Source: Mesobacillus campisalis
GTDB lineage: Bacteria > Bacillota > Bacilli > Bacillales > Cytobacillaceae
Assembly: GCF_000986785.1 (NCBI RefSeq)
Contig: NZ_LAYY01000001.1
Span: 62,001-126,000 of the forward strand
Direction: 5' to 3'
DNA: 64,000 nucleotides
The notes below the pieces were generated by a model. It searched no databases. It worked only from the letters and a program-made list of their open reading frames with translations, and was not told the origin of the DNA. A program made the translations under genes and the position numbers. This document shows, in pieces, positions 9,114-18,518 of the stretch (position 1 is its first letter; every line of letters starts with the position of its first letter).

Positions 9114-10079
9114 TCAATCCATATACTTGTCAACAAAGCTCCAGAGAGTGTTCCAGTAGGTGACCGGGTCGACTTTTTCAGCGTCTCCATGATTGGCTTC
9201 CGGAATAATGAGTTTTTCTTTTTCCACCTTGGCGGCATTATATACTTCATCCAGCATTTCAAACGGAACGAACGTGTCACCTTCCCCATGGATGAACAAC
9301 ATTGGTGTATCGCTCTTGGCAACCTGTTCCACGGCATTTGCTTCATAAAGGTCATAGCCCGCCCGAAGCCTGGTTATTGTATTGGCTGCATTCATTACGG
9401 GAAATTCCGGCAGCCCGAACAAATCATCCAGCTGATAGACAAACACCTCGCTGACCGAGGAATAACCGCAATCTTCAACGATTACCTTGACGTTGGCAGG
9501 CAGCTCCTCTTCCCCTGCTGCCATCATGACCGTCGCGGCTCCCATTGAAATCCCGAACAGGACGATTTCCGCTTCCGGGTCCCTTTCAATGATTTGTTCA
9601 ATCCATAAAAGTAAATCCTTGCGGTCGTGCCACCCCATGCCGATGTAATCCCCTTCGCTGTCTCCATGGCCGCGAAGGTCAGGGGCAACCACATGATAGC
9701 CTTTTTCGTGAAAATTCCGGATGTACCTTGTCATGCTTTCGGCATTGCTGGTATATCCATGGACGACGACCGCCCATTTATGCTCCGGGAGATCATTTTC
9801 ATATACATTGGCATTCAAGTTAAGCTGCAGCTTGTCCGCTGAGACGACCTTCCACTTTGCCGGCTTATGCTCTTTTTTAAAAGAATCGTCCGCCTGATCC
9901 GCTTCCTCGGCAACCGCTGCGGATACCGCTTCACTTTCGGCCAGATGCGGATTTCCTTCCAGGAACTCCTTTTCCTGCTGTGCACTTAACGCGAAATTGT
10001 AAAAATAGTTCCCAACCAAAACATAGGCTGCCGTAAGCAGGACGATCAGTAATCCAGCCAGGATTCCGATTTTCTTCAT
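9114..10079 (-). CDS. Membrane-anchored alpha/beta hydrolase
   Basis: 321 residues. It starts with an N-terminal hydrophobic anchor (residues 4-24), then an acidic linker, then an alpha/beta hydrolase fold. The nucleophile elbow GISMGAA, the oxyanion-side HGYTSNAESM and the late MLFIHGEGDTFVP (acid) and EANHGDAEKV (His) segments are all visible. It resembles B. subtilis YqkD and other extracytoplasmic esterase-like hydrolases. The substrate is unknown. It is convergent with the transporter before it, and a terminator hairpin is shared at the junction. Confidence 0.85.
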   Translation of the reverse strand: MKKIGILAGLLIVLLTAAYVLVGNYFYNFALSAQQEKEFLEGNPHLAESEAVSAAVAEEADQADDSFKKEHKPAKWKVVSADKLQLNLNANVYENDLPEHKWAVVVHGYTSNAESMTRYIRNFHEKGYHVVAPDLRGHGDSEGDYIGMGWHDRKDLLLWIEQIIERDPEAEIVLFGISMGAATVMMAAGEEELPANVKVIVEDCGYSSVSEVFVYQLDDLFGLPEFPVMNAANTITRLRAGYDLYEANAVEQVAKSDTPMLFIHGEGDTFVPFEMLDEVYNAAKVEKEKLIIPEANHGDAEKVDPVTYWNTLWSFVDKYMD

Positions 10080-10225
10080 AAACGTGCTCTCCTGTCATTC
10101 TTATGTCTTTTCCATTTTATCATTATGTCGTTGTATGCATAGGACTTTTTTGCTACGATTATGCAGACCCCTACTACTAATGTAGTATAGCCCGCCAAAA
10201 TTTCATAGAAATGAGTTGTTAGTAA

Positions 10226-11470
10226 ATGAACACAGCCCCCGACAATCCCAGGGACAATTGGGTTAAAAACATCATTCTCTTTTTAAGCAGCCAGACGGTT
10301 TCACTGTTTGGTTCGTCCCTTGTCCAATACGCCATTATGTGGCATATTACGCTCTCCACACAATCCGGATTGATGATGACGCTCTATATCATTTGCGGTT
10401 TTATTCCTACTTTTATTTTGTCTCCAGTAGCAGGTGTGTGGGCCGACCGCTATAACCGGAAAATGCTGATCATTGCAGCAGATGGGCTTATAGCTGTTTC
10501 CACACTAATTCTTGCCATCCTGTTTTTAAATGGCTACGATGCCATTTGGCTGCTCTTCTTGATGGCAGCAATCAGGGCGGTTGGAACAGGGATTCAGACT
10601 CCTGCAGTCGGTGCGATTTTACCGCAGATTGTTCCAAAGGATAAGCTGACAAAGGTGAACGGCGTAAACGGCAGCATCCAAGCTATCATTATGTTTGTCT
10701 CGCCAATGGTCAGTGCCGCGCTGCTGGCCACTACATCGCTTGAAATGATCTTTTTTATCGATGTAATCACAGCGGCGATCGCAATTGTTACCCTCATAGG
10801 CTTCCTGAAAATCAAGGTACATCAGAAGGCAGCGGAAAAACTCACCACAAGCTATCTCAGCGACTTTAAGGAAGGTCTGCGGTATGTAGGCGGTCATGCT
10901 TTTTTGAAGACATTCTTTCTGTTTTTTGCCATTTTCTTCGTGTTGATGGCTCCTGCCTCCTTTTTGACGCCACTGCAGGTGACACGCAGCTTTGGCGCAG
11001 ATGTATGGCGGCTGACTGCCATCGAAATTGCCTTTTCAGTTGGCATGATGGCGGGAGGGGCCATTATTGCTTCCTGGGGAGGATTTCCCAATAAAATAAA
11101 AACTCTTACCCTTTCAAGCCTGGTTATGGGAGCATGTACAGTGGCTCTTGGCATCGCCCCGGCGTTTTGGCTGTATTTAGCGTTCATGGCTTTATTCGGT
11201 GTGGCATTGCCGCTGTTCAATACACCTGCCACTGTCTTGTTACAGGAGAAAATTGATGAAGATTACTTGGGGAGAGTGTTCGGAGTCCTTGGGATGATTT
11301 CGACCTCGATGATGCCGATTGGCATGCTCATCTTCGGTCCCATTGCCGATTTCATGCAGATTGAATGGCTTCTTTTCGGGACTGGAGCCTTAATTATCGT
11401 TCTCGCCGTCTTCATGGGCCGAAATAAAGTGCTTGTTGAGGCAGGAGAACCGGTAATGAACTCTAAATAA
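10226..11470 (+). CDS. MFS efflux transporter (MefA-like)
   Basis: 414 residues with about twelve membrane helices. The MFS signature between helices 2 and 3 is seen as GVWADRYNRKMLIIAADG. The pattern (FLSSQTVSLFGSSLVQYAIMWHIT at the start, ATVLLQEKIDEDYLGRVFGV late in the protein) is that of the MFS_3/MefA group of drug or siderophore exporters. No regulator or resistance gene adjoins it. The ribosome-binding site before the ATG is weak. Function as an exporter is inferred from family only. Confidence 0.85.
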   Translation: MNTAPDNPRDNWVKNIILFLSSQTVSLFGSSLVQYAIMWHITLSTQSGLMMTLYIICGFIPTFILSPVAGVWADRYNRKMLIIAADGLIAVSTLILAILFLNGYDAIWLLFLMAAIRAVGTGIQTPAVGAILPQIVPKDKLTKVNGVNGSIQAIIMFVSPMVSAALLATTSLEMIFFIDVITAAIAIVTLIGFLKIKVHQKAAEKLTTSYLSDFKEGLRYVGGHAFLKTFFLFFAIFFVLMAPASFLTPLQVTRSFGADVWRLTAIEIAFSVGMMAGGAIIASWGGFPNKIKTLTLSSLVMGACTVALGIAPAFWLYLAFMALFGVALPLFNTPATVLLQEKIDEDYLGRVFGVLGMISTSMMPIGMLIFGPIADFMQIEWLLFGTGALIIVLAVFMGRNKVLVEAGEPVMNSK

Positions 11471-11474
11471 ATAT

Positions 11475-11516
11475 AAAAAAGGCAGTCCATTTTCATCTCT
11501 TGGATCTGCCTTTTTT
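11475..11516. terminator. Bidirectional terminator
   Basis: AAAAAAGGCAGTCCA, loop, TGGATCTGCCTTTTTT lies between the convergent MFS and YczE-like genes and has T runs in both directions. Confidence 0.8.
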
Positions 11517-11535
11517 CTTGGCTTGATTGGGTACC

Positions 11536-11580
11536 GCTTTCGGACTCGGTCCAGCTTTTTTTACATTAGCTGTCTAAATC
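11536..11580. repeat. Single decayed unit of the 52-bp repeat
   Basis: TTTCGGACTCGGTCC followed 34 bases later by TGTCTAAATC keeps the order and nearly the spacing (35) of the ATTCGGA and TGTCCGAAT parts in the array at 7603-8025. It lies in a convergent intergenic space. Confidence 0.5.
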
Positions 11581-11584
11581 CGTT

Positions 11585-12220
11585 TTAAGCAGCCAGCTTT
11601 TTATGCTCTTCCTTATTAAGAAAATTCCCCAGCAGTACTTTGCATTGCGGCAAAGAAAAACCGACAATCGGACCCAGGAAAAAGGCAATGATAACTGTTC
11701 CGATTCCAACAGGTCCTCCCAATATCCAGCCCAATATTAGGACAAAAAGTTCCATCCCATTGCGGACCCATTGGATGCTCCATCCCGTTTTGGCAACAAG
11801 CATGATCATGATGCTGTCACGCGGCCCTGAACCCAGGTCGGCGGAAACATAAAGCCCAATTCCATATCCGATAAGGACAATGCCCAGAATAAAGGAAATC
11901 ACTGCTCCTATAACACTATCAATGCTTGGCAGCAGCCAAATAAACACATCAATAAAAATTCCAAGCAGCAGCATATTTAAAAAGGCGCCTATTTGGGGGA
12001 TTTTTTTCGTTGCTAGGGCAGAAGCCGCAAGCAGCAGGAATCCTGTAAGGATGGACCAAGACCCAATCGTCAGTCCAATTTTTAGTGACAGTCCATAATG
12101 GAGCACGTCCCAAGGGCCTATTCCCAGCAGCTTTCCTTTAACCGTCAAGGCAACTCCCAACGCCAGTACCATCAGGCCGAAAACAAAAAAAGACCACCGA
12201 AGGATCCATTCTTTCCCCAT
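11585..12220 (-). CDS. YczE/YyaS/YitT-family membrane protein
   Basis: About 211 residues with five or six membrane helices and little else. GKLLGIGPWDVLHYGLSLKIGLTIGSW and SADLGSGPRDSIMIML are two related GxGPxD segments characteristic of the YczE family. The frame is open to 12289, but AGAGGAG lies five bases before the ATG at 12220 (MGKEWILRW). The biochemical role of this family is not settled. Confidence 0.82.
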   Translation of the reverse strand: MGKEWILRWSFFVFGLMVLALGVALTVKGKLLGIGPWDVLHYGLSLKIGLTIGSWSILTGFLLLAASALATKKIPQIGAFLNMLLLGIFIDVFIWLLPSIDSVIGAVISFILGIVLIGYGIGLYVSADLGSGPRDSIMIMLVAKTGWSIQWVRNGMELFVLILGWILGGPVGIGTVIIAFFLGPIVGFSLPQCKVLLGNFLNKEEHKKLAA

Positions 12221-12382
12221 CATATCTCCTCTAATCTTCAAAAATTCAGCTAGACCACTATACCATAGCCTGTATACTGGTATCCACAAAAAATAAATGG
12301 CAATCCCGGCGGCCCCGTTTTGATTACCCTTTTAAAATAGGGTATAGTAAATAAGCTATTAATCCATTTTTAACATAAGGTT

Positions 12383-13099
12383 GTGATTACGATCCGAATC
12401 AATAAATACATTAGTGAAGCGGGCAAAGCATCAAGAAGGGGTGCCGATAAATTGATTAGTGAAGGAAGAGTCACCATCAATGGCAAACGGGCGCAAATAG
12501 GCGACCAGGTCAATCCCGGGGATGATGTACTGGTAAATGGAGCACCTGTCAGGGTGGCCAGGAATAATGTCTATATCGCTTTGAATAAACCTGTAGGAAT
12601 TACAAGTACAACCGAAAAGAATGTCAAAGGAAATATCGTTGATTTAGTCAACCATCCATTGAGGATTTTTAATATCGGCCGGCTGGATAAAGATTCTGAA
12701 GGCTTAATCCTTCTTACAAATGATGGGGACATCGTTAATGAAATTCTGCGAGCTGAAAACAAGCATGAAAAAGAATATATCGTTTCAGTGGACAAGCCGA
12801 TTACTCCCGAATTTCTGAAGAATATGTCAGAGGGTGTGAAGATACTGGGAACCAAAACACTTCCATGTAAAGTAACGCCTTTATCAAAATTTGATTTTCA
12901 AATCATCCTGACTCAAGGGTTGAACCGCCAAATTCGCCGCATGTGCGAAGCGTTAGGCTACGAGGTTTACAGGCTGCAGCGTACACGAATCATGAATATC
13001 CATCTGGGCAACCTCCCACCTGGTCAATGGAGAGATTTATCAAAGAAAGAGAAAACCCAATTATTCAGAGACCTGAACTATGAACCAAAGGAATGGTAA
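12383..13099 (+). CDS. rluF: 23S rRNA pseudouridine synthase RluF family
   Basis: 238 residues. It has an N-terminal S4 RNA-binding domain ([21 protein letters not shown]) and a RsuA/RluF-type pseudouridine synthase domain. The catalytic Asp lies in [44 protein letters not shown] is the late conserved block. E. coli RluF modifies U2604 in 23S rRNA; this orthologue assignment is by overall similarity. The start is a GTG at 12383 with a weak AAGG upstream. It is transcribed divergently from the YczE-like gene. Confidence 0.88.
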   Translation: MITIRINKYISEAGKASRRGADKLISEGRVTINGKRAQIGDQVNPGDDVLVNGAPVRVARNNVYIALNKPVGITSTTEKNVKGNIVDLVNHPLRIFNIGRLDKDSEGLILLTNDGDIVNEILRAENKHEKEYIVSVDKPITPEFLKNMSEGVKILGTKTLPCKVTPLSKFDFQIILTQGLNRQIRRMCEALGYEVYRLQRTRIMNIHLGNLPPGQWRDLSKKEKTQLFRDLNYEPKEW

Positions 13100-13133
13100 A
13101 AAGCCCGAAGATACGGATGGAAATAACCTAGAA

Positions 13134-13163
13134 AGAAGCGAATAGACAACTCGCTTCTTTTTC
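13134..13163 (+). terminator. Terminator of rluF
   Basis: AGAAGCGA, loop, TCGCTTCT and TTTTC. Confidence 0.85.
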
Positions 13164-13180
13164 ATTTTATTTACAAATAA

Positions 13181-13203
13181 AAACCCGCCAATCGGCGAGT
13201 CCG
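13181..13203 (-). terminator. Terminator of the GIY-YIG gene
   Basis: On the minus strand ACTCGCCGATTGGCGGGT followed by TTTTT. It is a short hairpin. Confidence 0.6.
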
Positions 13204-13250
13204 TTGTTTTTAGCTGGAGGCATGGGAAAACTCCACTGTTGGGGATTCAC

Positions 13251-13607
13251 TTATCTAAAAAACGCCTTGTCAATATTGTACTTGGACTTGAGTTCATTAA
13301 TAATATACGTTTCATAAATTTCCCTATGGACCGGATCATCGATGACGCAAACCTCGATTCTGGTTACCTCGTCCCTATGCATCTTGATTGGAGAAACAGT
13401 ATCCTCAAAATGCTTTTTTATCCTTTGCCTCAATTTCCTCGCTTTTCCAACAAAGAGCAGTTCTTTATTCTGGTTATAGAACATAAAAATCCCTCCCTTG
13501 TCTCTAGGGATAAGATGAAAATCAGTAAACCCGTAAATATTGCTTAATTCAGGGTTCTTCTGTTTCGTAATGGTAACATTGGGTTTTGGAATACTGATGT
13601 TGATCAC
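13251..13607 (-). CDS. GIY-YIG domain protein
   Basis: 118 residues. The core GGIFMFYNQNKELLFVGKARKLRQRIKKHF is a GIY-YIG nuclease-type fold in which GIF-FVG replaces the name-giving tripeptides. Arg in KLRQRIKKH and a late Asn or Glu (IINELKSKYN) fit the conserved positions. Short stand-alone GIY-YIG proteins of this type are common in Bacillus and of unknown function. The N terminus (about 35 residues) is not part of the domain. Confidence 0.78.
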   Translation of the reverse strand: MINISIPKPNVTITKQKNPELSNIYGFTDFHLIPRDKGGIFMFYNQNKELLFVGKARKLRQRIKKHFEDTVSPIKMHRDEVTRIEVCVIDDPVHREIYETYIINELKSKYNIDKAFFR

Positions 13608-13931
13608 TATCGTTCACTTCCTCTTTCGTTATCTTTGTCAATGCTAACATAGCGTTATATAAAATGCCATTTACTTATAGTCATTCTCATCGTAACCAAA
13701 GAGCATACGTTTTGACGATTGCCGTTTTTCAAACAATCTTCTCCCTGAAATTACATTCATCATTTAATATATTAAAAAAACTTTCCGCCCTACCCCCAAA
13801 ATAGTAAGCTGACTGCCTAAGCTTCTTTTGTAAGTCATTTTTCCATCTGTCACTTGCAAGGTATACCCTGAGAGGATTTGTTGTGAATCAACTTACATAT
13901 TACGGCACTTACCCATTAAGGAGGAGTTTTC
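13608..13931. other. Intergenic region upstream of the polysaccharide enzyme
   Basis: 324 bases, AT-rich. AAGGAGGAG lies just before the ATG at 13932. No clear -35/-10 pair, riboswitch or small gene was recognised. Confidence 0.4.
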
Positions 13932-16900
13932 ATGAATGTGGTATTGAGGTGGAGTGTCAGGTCATTGTTTGCCCCTGTAACCGGAAATGCAGGTGCGGTT
14001 GCAAGTACCCTCGGGTTTTTCCTGGCCTTTCTGCCATTTGATAGCTTACTGAAAATAGCTTTATTGCCTGTATTATCCCTTTTGCTGCGGCTTAACGTCA
14101 TAGCCTTATTCCTGGGAGCATTGATTACATTTTTTATTCCGCATATTCGGGACCTGCCAGTATTGCATCTATTAAAAGATTCCTGGCTGCTCTCCGCCCT
14201 CGAAAATAAAATTAGCACTTCGCAAGCGGTTATTTCAGGTATTTTCGGAGGATTCATTGGTCTTCTCTGTTATTTTTTCTTCCACTGGTTTTACAATTTA
14301 GGGCTGAAAAAAAACCAGCAGAGCCATGACCATGTTTTCCTTGATCCGGCTAAAAGACGCTGGACGATTATTAAGCGGATGGCTGCAGGCTTCCTGATTT
14401 TAATGGTCGTCGTTTCTGCTATTTTTATTGAAAGCCTTAGTACCACCCCGGATTTACCAGAGCTCAAACTAGAAACCAGGACCACTGCGAGTAACGGGAT
14501 TGAGCCCATTAATGAAAGATTGAAAGAAAGCAAGCTGTCATCCACTTCTAATAAATCTGCAATGGTTAACAAGGCACAACTGCAGGAGCAGCAGGAAGTG
14601 TATGCTTTTTACGTCGATTGGGATGAAAACAGCAAAACGTCTTTTCAAAAAAATAAAGATTCCATTTCAACCTTGATACCAGAGTGGCTGCATTTGACTT
14701 CCAATCTTGACCTGGTGACCAGAATTGATCAGTCTATCGTGGAAGAAGCAAAAGCAAATAATATCAAGATCCTTCCCCTTGTGAATAATGTCGTAAACGA
14801 CGAGTGGGACGGCAATGCATTGCACCGCTTATTTACTGAGCCGGGAGCACAGGAAAAATTTATCGATAGCATGCTAAACTTTGTACAAAGAAATGATTTT
14901 GATGGCATTAATATCGATTTTGAAGAAATCCAGCCAAAGGATAGAGACCATTTCACCAAATTCATGCAAAAAGTCTATCAAGCTTTTCACCCCCAAGGGC
15001 TTATGGTCACAGTGGATGTTCCGCCGGACAACCAGAGTTTTGATTATGCTGGCTTGGCGGCCAGCGCTGATCGTATGATGGTCATGTTATATGACGAGCA
15101 TCATGCCCAAAGCACCCCTGGACCAATCGCCTCTATTGAGTGGGCGAAACAGAGTTTGCACGAATTGAGTATCCCTCCTGAAAAATTGATCATCAGTTTA
15201 GGAAGCTATGGATACGACTGGGAAGAAGGCTCCAGCCTGCCAGCGAAGCCCATCTCCTTCCAGGAAATCATGAACCTTGGCACTGGGACGGATCTCCAAG
15301 TCCATTGGAGCAAACAAGCGGGCAATCCATATTTGCGCTATAAAAAGAACAGGAAAAACCATACCGTTTGGTTTTTGGATGCCGCGACCTTCTATAATCA
15401 AATGAAATTGGCGATTGGCAGCGGATCAAATGGAATTGCTCTTTGGCGGCTAGGTTCAGAAGATCCTGCTATCTGGAACTTCATAAACCAGCCTGATGAA
15501 CTCATCAAGCCAACAGACACGCTTAACACCCTGACAAGCCCCAAGCAGGCGCACCATTTAGGTAACGGGGAGATTCTGACGATTGCTTCTCAATCAAAAG
15601 AAGGAAAACGGAAAATGGACTGGGGCGCAGACGGGCTGATCGAGAGTGAAACCTACGTTACTTTACCAACGCCCACTCAAGTCACCCGGCATGGAACACC
15701 CCAATCAAAGGAAATTGTCCTTTCATTTGATGATGGGCCGGATCCAACTTATACACCGCAAATATTGGACATTCTCAACCAGCATCAAATCAAGGGCACC
15801 TTTTTTATTCTTGGGGAAAATGCTTTGCAGAATCGTGACCTTATTAAACGAATGCATGAAGAAGGCCATGAAGTAGGCAGCCATACCTTTACACATCCTG
15901 ACCTTACAGCCATTACTCCATTGCGACTAAAATTGGAGCTGAATGCAACTCAGCGATTGTTCCAGGAAATCACCGGCCATTCCATGACCCTGTTCCGCCC
16001 CACCTATGACGCCGATACAATGTTAGCGACCGAAAGCGAGCAATCGGTCATATGGCAAGCACAGGCGATGGGATATACGATGGTTGGCCAAAACATTGAT
16101 TCAAGCGATTGGAAAGGACTTTCCAGCAAGGAAATCGTTGACGAAATATTGTATCAGCTGCCAGAAGGAAATGTGATTTTGTTTCATGATGCTGGCGGCG
16201 ACCGGTCTAGTACAGTGGAAGCTTTGCCTATGGTCATTAAGGAGCTTAAACAACAGGGCTACACCTTTACGACCGTGGGGGAACTGATCGGAAAAAACCA
16301 CAGCGCCATTAATCCTGCAATACACCAGACCAGTCCTTATTCAATCTACAACAAAGCTGTGTTCCTCCTTATGGAAGGATGGAAATTTGGACTTGCCATC
16401 TTGTTCTATTCTGCCATCCTTTTGGGGATTTTGCGGCTGGCCCTGTTTGTTTTCCTTTCCAGAAGACAGGTGAAACGGTATAAGGAAACGAGGAACGAAC
16501 CTGGTTTCACACCTTTTGTCTCTGTTGTCATTGCAGCCTATAATGAAGAAAAAGTGATTTGCAAAACGATCGATTCCATTTTAGCGAGTGATTATCCAAA
16601 CTTTGAAATATTGATTATTGACGATGGATCCAGGGATGATACAGCGCTTGAGGTACAAAAAGCGTATGACAGCCATCCTCTCGTGAAATTAATCCAAAAG
16701 GCCAATGGCGGAAAATCTTCGGCCGTCAATCTTGGTTTTAAGGAATCGTCAGGAGAAATCGTGATTGCTCTTGATGCGGACACCCTCATTGCCGAAAATG
16801 CGATCTCATTGCTTGTCAGCCATTTTAGAAATGAACAGGTAGCGGCAGTTTCCGGGAATGTTAAGGTCGGCAATAAGGGAAATCTCCTGACAAACTGGCA

Positions 16901-17594
16901 GCATATCGAATATGTGACAGGCTTCAATTTAGAGAGAAGGGCCTTTGCCGCCCTTAATTGCATTACGGTTGTCCCTGGAGCAATCGGTGCCTGGCGCAAG
17001 ACAGCGGTGGCGGACGCCGGCTATTTTCAAGAAGATACGCTGGCAGAGGATACCGACCTTACTCTTGCTTTATTGCGCAACGGGAAGAAGATTGAATTCG
17101 AAGAAAAAGCTTATGCCTTTACAGAAGTGCCGGAAGATGTTAAGAGCCTGGCAAAACAGCGCTACCGGTGGGTTTACGGAACACTGCAATGCCTGTGGAA
17201 ACATCGGGACGCTTTATTCAATAAAAAACATGGCTCATTAGGGTTTGTTGCCCTTCCAAACATGTGGCTTTTCCAGTACCTCTTTCAAATCATCTCGCCC
17301 ATAGCAGAGATTCTGTTTGTAATCGCCCTGTTTACAGGTCATGCCGGAAAAGCACTGATAGGATTTACTCTTTTTTATTTGCTGGATTTGTTGGCGTCGC
17401 TCTATGCTTTCAGATTGGAAAAAGAAAGTCCCAAACCGCTATGGTCCCTGCTGCTTCAGCGAATCTTGTACAAGCAGCTGATGACTTATGTGGTGATCAA
17501 ATCCCTCCTTTCAGCAATTAAAGGGGTAACCGTTGGCTGGGGGAAGCTTAAGCGCAACGGAAATGCCACCCAGGACATGACAATTGAAGGCTAA
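13932..17594 (+). CDS. Trifunctional GH18 / polysaccharide deacetylase / GT2 membrane protein
   Basis: 1220 residues. A membrane domain (about 1-130, DUF2062-like in appearance) and another helix (about 150-166) come first. A GH18 domain follows (about 223-520), with the catalytic run DGINIDFE at 324-331. A NodB polysaccharide deacetylase is next (about 590-790; FDDGPD near 600, HTFTH at 651-655), then a membrane segment. A processive family 2 glycosyltransferase is last (SVVIAAYNEE at 864, DAD at 948-950, EDTD near 1040, QRYRW at 1076-1080), ending in membrane helices. It thus combines the activities of a PgaC-like synthase with deacetylation and hydrolysis, probably making and trimming a beta-linked N-acetylglucosamine-type polymer at the membrane. 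The polymer itself is inferred. Confidence 0.9.
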   Translation: MNVVLRWSVRSLFAPVTGNAGAVASTLGFFLAFLPFDSLLKIALLPVLSLLLRLNVIALFLGALITFFIPHIRDLPVLHLLKDSWLLSALENKISTSQAVISGIFGGFIGLLCYFFFHWFYNLGLKKNQQSHDHVFLDPAKRRWTIIKRMAAGFLILMVVVSAIFIESLSTTPDLPELKLETRTTASNGIEPINERLKESKLSSTSNKSAMVNKAQLQEQQEVYAFYVDWDENSKTSFQKNKDSISTLIPEWLHLTSNLDLVTRIDQSIVEEAKANNIKILPLVNNVVNDEWDGNALHRLFTEPGAQEKFIDSMLNFVQRNDFDGINIDFEEIQPKDRDHFTKFMQKVYQAFHPQGLMVTVDVPPDNQSFDYAGLAASADRMMVMLYDEHHAQSTPGPIASIEWAKQSLHELSIPPEKLIISLGSYGYDWEEGSSLPAKPISFQEIMNLGTGTDLQVHWSKQAGNPYLRYKKNRKNHTVWFLDAATFYNQMKLAIGSGSNGIALWRLGSEDPAIWNFINQPDELIKPTDTLNTLTSPKQAHHLGNGEILTIASQSKEGKRKMDWGADGLIESETYVTLPTPTQVTRHGTPQSKEIVLSFDDGPDPTYTPQILDILNQHQIKGTFFILGENALQNRDLIKRMHEEGHEVGSHTFTHPDLTAITPLRLKLELNATQRLFQEITGHSMTLFRPTYDADTMLATESEQSVIWQAQAMGYTMVGQNIDSSDWKGLSSKEIVDEILYQLPEGNVILFHDAGGDRSSTVEALPMVIKELKQQGYTFTTVGELIGKNHSAINPAIHQTSPYSIYNKAVFLLMEGWKFGLAILFYSAILLGILRLALFVFLSRRQVKRYKETRNEPGFTPFVSVVIAAYNEEKVICKTIDSILASDYPNFEILIIDDGSRDDTALEVQKAYDSHPLVKLIQKANGGKSSAVNLGFKESSGEIVIALDADTLIAENAISLLVSHFRNEQVAAVSGNVKVGNKGNLLTNWQHIEYVTGFNLERRAFAALNCITVVPGAIGAWRKTAVADAGYFQEDTLAEDTDLTLALLRNGKKIEFEEKAYAFTEVPEDVKSLAKQRYRWVYGTLQCLWKHRDALFNKKHGSLGFVALPNMWLFQYLFQIISPIAEILFVIALFTGHAGKALIGFTLFYLLDLLASLYAFRLEKESPKPLWSLLLQRILYKQLMTYVVIKSLLSAIKGVTVGWGKLKRNGNATQDMTIEG

Positions 17595-17600
17595 ACTAAT

Positions 17601-17635
17601 CAGACCTTTCCCATTTGGGAAAGGCTTTTTTTCAC
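17601..17635 (+). terminator. Terminator of the GH18/NodB/GT2 gene
   Basis: CCTTTCCCATTTGGGAAAGG followed by a T run. Confidence 0.85.
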
Positions 17636-17638
17636 AGA

Positions 17639-17672
17639 AAAAAGATCACCTTTCTGTGGTGATCTTTTCACT
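17639..17672 (-). terminator. Terminator of the Pro/Ala-rich protein gene
   Basis: On the minus strand AAAAGATCACC, loop, GGTGATCTTTTTT. Confidence 0.8.
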
Positions 17673-17681
17673 GGATAGCAT

Positions 17682-18353
17682 TTAATTGTCTTTCTTTCCG
17701 TTTTGTTCCCGATTGGCCGTTCCCTTATCTTTCGCAGCTTGGGAATTCTCCTGCCCCCGATTCGTTGTCGCAGCATTTTCACTCTTTACAGTGGCATTAA
17801 CTGCCGCATTTTCATTCGGGTTTCTCACAGGCTCGGCTTGAGTCCGATTCGCAGGTTTGGGAGCCGGAGCTGAACTGGCAGGTTCGGCAGCCGGAACAGG
17901 ACTGGCAGGTTCAACAGGACTCTTCACACTAGCCGGCTTGGGTGGCGAAGGAGCTGGCGGTGCGGCCTTTGCTGGAGCACTTGCTTTTGGAGCAGGCCCG
18001 CTTGATTGGCTAGCGGTGGCCGTACTGCTGGAAACAGATGGTTGTTGAGTTATTGTTTTCGTCGCCTTATTCCCGCCAGTCTGGCTGGAATTCGCATTTG
18101 CTTTCATTGCCGGATTGCTTATTGGACGAGCAGAATCATCTGAAGCCCCTTTTTGTGCCTCTTTCGGATTTGTGTCTGTAACGGCTATCTCCGGTTTCTT
18201 GATCAATCCCGTTTTCCTGGAATCCCCCGACATATGCAAAGAAAGTTCTTTGGCAATAAGATTCATGGGTTCTGGCAGGAAAGAATTGGTCACTGAAAAG
18301 GTAACCGCCCCTGCTAAAACCATTGCAAGGGCTCCTTTGGCTTTATTACTCAT
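17682..18353 (-). CDS. Exported Pro/Ala/Ser-rich protein of unknown function
   Basis: 223 residues from the start chosen here (AGGGG six bases upstream of ATG at 18353). The open frame extends to 18515, but that extension is not preceded by a ribosome-binding site. It has an N-terminal hydrophobic segment (KAKGALAMVLAGAVTFSVTNS), a short charged region, then a low-complexity tail rich in Ala, Pro, Ser, Asn and Lys (about residues 75-220) with repeats of PAPKPA-like character. It looks like a membrane-anchored or secreted disordered protein. It follows gerQ in the same direction, but 165 bases separate them. No function can be assigned. Confidence 0.65.
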   Translation of the reverse strand: MSNKAKGALAMVLAGAVTFSVTNSFLPEPMNLIAKELSLHMSGDSRKTGLIKKPEIAVTDTNPKEAQKGASDDSARPISNPAMKANANSSQTGGNKATKTITQQPSVSSSTATASQSSGPAPKASAPAKAAPPAPSPPKPASVKSPVEPASPVPAAEPASSAPAPKPANRTQAEPVRNPNENAAVNATVKSENAATTNRGQENSQAAKDKGTANREQNGKKDN

Positions 18354-18518
18354 AAAATTCCCCTCATATTCTTTATCTCTAACAAAGAATACGGGAGGCA
18401 GCTCCACAATGTGGGGGTCTAAAAGCAGTTTCCAGGTCTGGGAAAGGTTCAGATAGTCATCGTCAAAAGACAAAAAGGCCATTTCCATGAAGAAGATGTT
18501 TTTATCTACCTGCAAACC

